DNA of 42,358 nucleotides, taken from the NCBI RefSeq assembly GCF_001591465.1, contig NZ_BCUY01000029.1:1-42358 (forward strand), read 5' to 3'. Shown in pieces: positions 40,568-42,358 of the stretch. Both the position numbers and the translations under genes were made by a program. This DNA is from Cytobacillus firmus NBRC 15306. GTDB lineage: Bacteria > Bacillota > Bacilli > Bacillales > Cytobacillaceae. Numbering within the stretch: position 1 is the stretch's first letter; each line of letters begins with the position of its first letter. A model generated the notes under the pieces. The model searched no databases. It had not been told where the DNA came from and saw only the letters and a program-made list of their open reading frames with translations.

Positions 40568-40583
40568 ACTGAGGTGCATACGA

Positions 40584-41969
40584 GTGAAAACAGTATTAGT
40601 CATAGGCGGCGGTGTAACAGGATTGTCCGCTATGTATGAACTGAACAAATGGAAAAAAGAAAACAATCAGGATATACGGCTGGTGCTGGCAGAATCAGCA
40701 GAACAGCTTGGCGGAAAAATCCGCACAGTAAGAAAAGGCGGCTTCTTAATCGAGGCGGGAGCTGATTCGATTGTTGCCCGAAAAGCGGATGCGATGAATT
40801 TTATCCAGGAGCTCGGTTTGGAAGAAGAGGTTGTGTACAATGCGGCGGGACGGTCGTATATTTACACTGACGGCGAGCTGAAGCTGATCCCGGCAGATTC
40901 TGTATTTGGGATCCCGGCCAGTGTTGAATCTCTTGCCAAATCCACGCTTGTTTCAGCGGAAGGAAAAGTGGAAGCCCTGAAGGATTTTTATACGAAAAAT
41001 GACCGCTTTACAAAGAATGATTCGATCGGCGATTTCCTTGAGCACTTCTTCGGAAAAGAACTGGTGGAAAAACAAATTGCACCTGTTCTTTCGGGAGTAT
41101 ATTCCGGAAATCTCAGTGACTTAACCATTGCTTCGACTCTTCCGCACCTGTTTGATTATAAAGAAAAATATGGCAGCATCATAAGAGGGTTCGAGGAAAA
41201 TAAAAAGGTGTTCCAGAGCAGCGGGGGAAAGAAGTTCCTTTCCTTTAATAAGGGACTGGATACATTAATTGATGCTTATGAGGAAAGATTGGACGGGACA
41301 GAAATATTAAAAAGCACACAGGCTGTTAAAATAGAAAAAACGGATTGCGGATATAAGGTTGATCTCTCAAATGGCGAAAGCCTTGAGGCAGATCATATAG
41401 TGCTCGGCATTCCGCATAATGCAGCTGCAGCCTTGATCGACGATCAGGAGCTGAAAGCGGAGTTCGAACCTTTGAAGAACAGTTCCCTGATCTCTATTTA
41501 TCTTGCTTATGATATTCCAGACAGCGAACTGCCTGAAGACGGGACAGGCTTCATCACGGCCAATACGGATGAATTAACCTGCAATGCCTGTACATGGACA
41601 AGCCGCAAATGGAAGCATACATCAGAAAGCGGTAATTTGCTTGTTAGGTTATTTTATAAAAGCAGCCATCCGGCCTTTGCATCTCTGAAGGAAATGGGTG
41701 AAGAAGAGCTCTTGAAGACGGCTCTGGCTGATCTTGAAAAAAGTCTTGGCATTACGGCCGAGCCTGCAGCCAGTGAAGTGACAAATTGGACTGAAAAAAT
41801 GCCGAACTATCTGATATCCCATCCTGAGACAGTAGCAGCCATTGAAAGCAGACTGGGCCGGGAATACCCTGGAATATGGCTTGCAGGCTGCTCTTATTAC
41901 GGTGTCGGAATCCCTGACTGCATCGAAAATGGGGCAGAAACGGCCGGTAAAATTATTGAGGATATGTAA
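40584..41969 (+). CDS. hemY: Protoporphyrinogen/coproporphyrinogen III oxidase HemY (CgoX-like)
   Basis: A 461-residue FAD enzyme of haem biosynthesis. In Firmicutes this family oxidises coproporphyrinogen III to coproporphyrin III in the coproporphyrin-dependent route. The N-terminal FAD motif VIGGGVTGLSAMYEL (5-19), the following GGKIRTVRKGGFLIEAGAD, and the C-terminal FAD segment GIWLAGCSYYGVGIPDCIENG are all intact. The start is GTG, seven bases after GAGGTG. In B. subtilis hemY follows hemE and hemH; neither is here, so this may be a second, stand-alone copy. A TATATG element near 40550 is a possible -10 box. Confidence 0.92.
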   Translation: MKTVLVIGGGVTGLSAMYELNKWKKENNQDIRLVLAESAEQLGGKIRTVRKGGFLIEAGADSIVARKADAMNFIQELGLEEEVVYNAAGRSYIYTDGELKLIPADSVFGIPASVESLAKSTLVSAEGKVEALKDFYTKNDRFTKNDSIGDFLEHFFGKELVEKQIAPVLSGVYSGNLSDLTIASTLPHLFDYKEKYGSIIRGFEENKKVFQSSGGKKFLSFNKGLDTLIDAYEERLDGTEILKSTQAVKIEKTDCGYKVDLSNGESLEADHIVLGIPHNAAAALIDDQELKAEFEPLKNSSLISIYLAYDIPDSELPEDGTGFITANTDELTCNACTWTSRKWKHTSESGNLLVRLFYKSSHPAFASLKEMGEEELLKTALADLEKSLGITAEPAASEVTNWTEKMPNYLISHPETVAAIESRLGREYPGIWLAGCSYYGVGIPDCIENGAETAGKIIEDM

Positions 41970-42047
41970 AATAAAAATCCTTCTGTGTAAGTAAAGAGTT
42001 CGTTTTCGGTTATTTTAATTGAATTAACAAATCCATAAATAACAAAA

Positions 42048-42075
42048 ACTCGCAATTTTCTAATGCGAGTTTTCT
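42048..42075 (+). terminator. Terminator of hemY
   Basis: Perfect 7-bp stem ACTCGCA/TGCGAGT followed by TTTCTTTG; A-rich upstream, so it could work in both directions. Confidence 0.75.
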
Positions 42076-42358
42076 TTGTTATAACCTGATGGTAATCAAC
42101 AATGTTTACGAAAACAGCATATAAAATAAAGAGTAGGTTATGCAGCTCTGTATTTATCTTAAGTAGGGATTACTAACGACTACAGCATATTACTATGCAT
42201 ATTTAATGGAGTAAACAAAGTATAAGGAACTTTTTACACTATTTCATGCCAAAATTCCTATTCAACTAAATGCCAGAGTCCATTAAGATATAAATAGAAG
42301 AAAATGGAATTTACAATGCGGAGCTGATTCTGTTGAAGGTTTTAGAAGCAGATTCCCT
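42076..42358. other. Gene-free right margin
   Basis: AT-rich sequence with no recognisable gene start. The last 60 bases contain an open plus-strand frame (reading NLQCGADSVEGFRSRFP) that leaves the window, but it has no identified start or family. Confidence 0.4.

Overview
The window reads as chromosome of a spore-forming Bacillaceae bacterium (Bacillus/Cytobacillus/Mesobacillus type). The basis is strong Shine-Dalgarno sites with frequent TTG/GTG starts, sigma-B and sigma-G-like promoters, a spore-cortex gene (pdaA), and a gene order that follows the treR-yfkM-yfkK-yfkH-yfkF-yfkE-yfkD-yfkAB-yfjT-pdaA-yfjP-yfjO-yfjN block of Bacillus subtilis. Species cannot be fixed from sequence alone.

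Layout. 1-5.2 kb: mnmH (tRNA selenouridine synthase), a decayed FAD-oxidoreductase, an orphan treR, stress genes yfkM and ytxH, yfkK, yfkH. 5.4-15 kb: a ZosA/CoaT-type metal ATPase, the MFS transporter yfkF, an OsmC protein, an acyl-CoA dehydrogenase, the Ca2+/H+ exchanger yfkE, yfkD, radical-SAM yfkAB and a second YtxH gene. 15-22.4 kb: a gamma-glutamyltransferase without signal peptide, yfjT, class I fumarase, pdaA, the DNA glycosylase yfjP and the rRNA methyltransferase yfjO. 22.37-26.75 kb: an AT-rich, roughly 4.37-kb integrated element. 26.9-32.4 kb: a frameshifted phage fragment, the tRNA-dihydrouridine synthase yfjN, a DUF1540 protein, SelO, a SplB-like radical-SAM enzyme and an AAA ATPase. 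32.4-34.2 kb: two VOC-fold genes among gene fragments. 34.3-40.1 kb: a complete lactate module lutR-lutP-lutABC with two matching LutR-type operators. 40.1-42.36 kb: a repeat scar, a gene fragment and a hemY-like porphyrinogen oxidase.

The most informative observation is the mobile element. Its boundaries can be read to an 8-bp direct repeat (22367-22374 and 26740-26747). It lies in the last codons of yfjO. The displaced native C-terminal codons survive at 26740-26775, and the element supplies a replacement in-frame tail and stop. Joining the two element ends in silico gives a symmetric attP-like site centred on a CA dinucleotide, as expected for a large serine recombinase. The element carries the recombinase with a coupled 49-codon gene, a GNAT acetyltransferase, a Cdd1-type helix-hairpin-helix protein, a GC-rich structured tract resembling a rolling-circle single-strand origin, and three small excisionase-like HTH genes. 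It has no visible Rep or relaxase.

Other structure: four dispersed or tandem repeat families, a possible short leftward transcription unit between yfkE and yfkD, and one 13-bp palindrome found upstream of two unrelated genes.
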